Under the pieces are notes generated by a model. The model had not been told where the DNA came from. It saw only the letters and a program-made list of their open reading frames with translations, and made no database searches. The position numbers and the translations under genes are program-made. Shown piece by piece: positions 6,074 to 7,480 of a stretch of DNA of 7,480 nucleotides (position 1 is the first letter of the stretch; every line of letters begins with the position of its first letter). The stretch is from an uncultured Lachnospiraceae bacterium (GTDB taxonomy: Bacteria > Bacillota > Clostridia > Lachnospirales > Lachnospiraceae), in the NCBI GenBank assembly GCA_937950565.1, contig CALFCS010000084.1, positions 1 through 7,480 on the forward strand, in the 5' to 3' direction.

Positions 6074-6921
6074 AAAATATTCTTTCCGGATGCATCGTAT
6101 ACATATAACTGCATAGCTCCGAGTCCGCCTTCCTCATTGACAACCTCGACATCGGAATAAATAACTTTTCCTTTATTCGTAATATAACCGATATCTTTAT
6201 CATAGGCATTTTTAGACACCTGTACCGCATCCTGTCCATCTTTCCATGTATACAGCGCATACTGCGCACTGCCCTCATCATAGACGGTTGCCGCAAAATA
6301 TTCCCCGTTGTCGCTTGCAAGCGTATTTGTCACCGCATCGGCATCAATCTGCTGTGGAAACTGCGGCGTGTAAAATGTACGGTTATCGACTGCAAAAACC
6401 GCCTGCTTATTTTCACACACATAATTATTTTCCAGCCCTGCAACATTGTAAATCTTTGCACCGGAACTCATATAAAGCACATAATTTTTACGGGAAGCAA
6501 GCTTGTAAATGCCAAATCCGCCGCCTGCCAGTACACATACAACCAGCACTGCCGCGATAATCCGTTTCCGGTATCTGCTAAAAAAGCCTTTTCGTTTCTT
6601 TAGCTCCTCTGCGGCACTGCCTGCTGCTTCTTTTCCGGTATCATACACTTTTTTCATCATACCCAGATAATCGATTTCCTCATACTCCGGCTGTTCCTGT
6701 GGCTTCTTTTTTACTGCTCTACGGTCATCGGCGTTTTCCTCTTCCGGTTCTTTCTGCGGCTTGTCTGTGTGAGAAGAAGCAGACTCTTTTTCAGCCTGCT
6801 TCTTTTCATACGCCTCTTTTCTCCTCAGATAATCTGCATTATTGACGATAATCTCTGGTCCCGGTTCACAATTCGGGCAGGCACTGCCCTCATACTCCTG
6901 ACCACATTTCGGACATTTCAT
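5905..6921 (-). CDS. N-terminal part of the broken gene: zinc ribbon, charged linker, membrane helix, start of outer domain
   Basis: Residues 1-18 form a short zinc ribbon (Cys3-x2-Cys6 and Cys15-x2-Cys18, CPKCG then CPNCE). Residues about 30-118 are a highly charged Glu/Lys/Gln linker, probably partly coiled coil or disordered. Residues about 121-141 are one hydrophobic helix (IIAAVLVVCVLAGGGFGIYKL) preceded by Arg/Lys, which predicts the N-terminus inside and the rest outside. Residues 145-282 begin a beta-rich domain with repeated short strand patterns such as YALYTWKDGQ and LYVYDASGK. Residues 283-338 are out of frame and should be ignored. As written it would make a 338-residue product with the membrane anchor but only part of the outer domain. 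Confidence 0.7.
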   Translation of the reverse strand: MKCPKCGQEYEGSACPNCEPGPEIIVNNADYLRRKEAYEKKQAEKESASSHTDKPQKEPEEENADDRRAVKKKPQEQPEYEEIDYLGMMKKVYDTGKEAAGSAAEELKKRKGFFSRYRKRIIAAVLVVCVLAGGGFGIYKLASRKNYVLYMSSGAKIYNVAGLENNYVCENKQAVFAVDNRTFYTPQFPQQIDADAVTNTLASDNGEYFAATVYDEGSAQYALYTWKDGQDAVQVSKNAYDKDIGYITNKGKVIYSDVEVVNEEGGLGAMQLYVYDASGKNILCMRQKKKLSATTRIMYCICMIMMRIKRKMNYLTVSEACMQKVRRQITFLRQRQIR

Positions 6922-6939
6922 GGCGATTCCTCTCACATA

Positions 6940-7480
6940 TTAAAATGTAAATTTGTCTGCGAAATATGCCTTTAAATCAGCAATCTTTACACGTTCCTGT
7001 TCCATTGTATCTCTGTCACGTACCGTTACGGCATTATCTTCTTCTGAATCAAAGTCGTATGTAATGCAGAACGGTGTACCGATTTCATCCTGTCTTCTGT
7101 ATCTCTTACCAATATTGCCTCTGTCATCGAATTCACAGTTATAAGTCTTTGAAAGTTCAGCAAACACCTTTTCTGCGCCTTCATTTAACTTCTTAGACAG
7201 CGGAAGCACACCGATTTTAACCGGTGCCAGTGCCGGATGGAAATGAAGCACGGTTCTTACGTCACCGCCTTCTAATTCTTCCTCATCATATGCAGAACAC
7301 AGGAATGCAAGTGTTACACGGTCTGCTCCCAGTGAAGGCTCGATAACGTATGGAATGTACTTTTCCTTTGCTTCATCATCAAAATAAGACATATCTTCAC
7401 CGGATACGGTCTGATGCTGTGTCAAATCGTAATCTGTTCTGTCGGCAATACCCCAGAGCTCGCCCCAGCCGAATGGGAAT
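6940..7480 (-). CDS. glyQS: Glycyl-tRNA synthetase, class II dimeric (alpha2) type, C-terminal part
   Basis: The frame is open from the right edge to the TAA at 6940-6942 (179 residues seen of a protein usually about 460 long). It attaches glycine to tRNA-Gly. The visible start FPFGWGELWGIADRTDYDL (first codon at 7479) is the conserved core of this enzyme type, followed by EPSLGADRVTLAFL, the class II motif 3 region with its Arg. The rest is the anticodon-binding domain (HPALAPVKIGVLPLSKK to the end at DLKAYFADKF). This is the single-chain, archaeal/eukaryotic-like GlyRS found in many Bacillota and Actinobacteria, not the alpha2beta2 GlyQ/GlyS enzyme. A zinc-ribbon membrane protein gene begins 18 bases after the stop, so the two are likely cotranscribed. 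The gene's promoter and any T-box leader lie outside the window. Confidence 0.93.
   Translation of the reverse strand, partial: FPFGWGELWGIADRTDYDLTQHQTVSGEDMSYFDDEAKEKYIPYVIEPSLGADRVTLAFLCSAYDEEELEGGDVRTVLHFHPALAPVKIGVLPLSKKLNEGAEKVFAELSKTYNCEFDDRGNIGKRYRRQDEIGTPFCITYDFDSEEDNAVTVRDRDTMEQERVKIADLKAYFADKFTF

Larger units (their letters stand above)
5291..6921 (-). pseudogene. Zinc-ribbon, single-pass membrane protein with repeat-rich outer domain, broken by one frameshift
   Basis: Two overlapping minus-strand frames are parts of one gene. The first keeps good protein-like sequence to codon 282 (YDASGKNI) and then turns into atypical sequence. The second picks up at once with FVYAAEEKIVCYNKNNVLYLYDY. 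Adding a single T to the coding-strand run at 6074-6077 (T4 to T5) joins them into one 543-residue frame from ATG 6921 to the stop at 5291-5293. The break is either a true mutation, a phase-variable homopolymer or a sequence error; the context is not a canonical X XXY YYZ slippery heptamer. The start at 6921 is chosen over the GTG at 6936 because GAGAGG lies 7 bases before it and the zinc ribbon begins there. The gene starts 18 bases after the glycyl-tRNA synthetase stop and probably shares its transcript. I do not recognise a named family and give no function. Confidence 0.75.

Noticed and set aside
6070..6082. Programmed -1 ribosomal frameshift in the membrane protein gene
   Set aside because: The site (codons AAT ATT TTG) is not a canonical X XXY YYZ heptamer and only a weak 5-pair stem lies downstream, so mutation or sequence error is more likely.
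6246..6560. Plus-strand open frame of 104 residues opposite the membrane protein gene
   Set aside because: His/Pro/Gln-rich nonsense composition typical of a shadow of a Tyr/Asp-rich gene on the other strand.
1..7480. Mobile element, CRISPR array, toxin-antitoxin or phage-defence system
   Set aside because: No transposase, integrase, direct-repeat array, terminal inverted repeat or known defence domain was seen; the genes are housekeeping and copper-resistance functions plus one unknown membrane protein.

Overview
The window looks like a piece of a Clostridia (Bacillota) chromosome, most probably a gut Lachnospiraceae-type bacterium. The reasons are moderate GC, AGGAGG-type ribosome binding sites, short A/T-flanked terminators, a CsoR/CopA/CopZ copper module of the Gram-positive kind, an S11 D,D-carboxypeptidase with a low-complexity N-terminal linker, and the dimeric (alpha2) type of glycyl-tRNA synthetase. 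This placement is an inference from protein style; no database search was made.

Layout, left to right. (1) The 3' part of a tRNA-methyltransferase gene of the TrmO/TsaA family runs off the left edge and ends at a good intrinsic terminator. (2) A copper-resistance operon follows. A promoter carries a CsoR-type palindrome between its -35 and -10 boxes, then csoR, then a Cu(+)-exporting P1B ATPase (copA). The 3' end of copA is fused in frame to a complete 69-residue CopZ-like metallochaperone. The chaperone portion has its own strong Shine-Dalgarno sequence and ATG inside the copA reading frame, so the locus may make both a fusion and a free chaperone. (3) A secreted D-alanyl-D-alanine carboxypeptidase follows on the same strand, with no clear terminator between it and the copper genes. 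(4) A long hairpin with A and T tracts separates it from the converging minus-strand genes. (5) On the minus strand are the 3' end of glycyl-tRNA synthetase (running off the right edge) and, 18 bases downstream of it, a gene for a zinc-ribbon, single-pass membrane protein with a large repeat-rich outer domain. That second gene is broken by a single-base frameshift in a short homopolymer.

How the parts work together. CsoR should repress its own promoter until Cu(I) binds its Cys-His-Cys site. Release then makes more CsoR, the CopA exporter and the chaperone that passes Cu(I) to it. The TrmO-like, carboxypeptidase and GlyRS genes are housekeeping functions (tRNA modification, peptidoglycan trimming, tRNA charging). 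The zinc-ribbon membrane protein has no function I can name. I saw no mobile element, CRISPR array, tRNA or rRNA. The most interesting item is the copA-copZ fusion with an internal translation start and an A-rich, slippage-prone linker; the frameshifted membrane protein is second.
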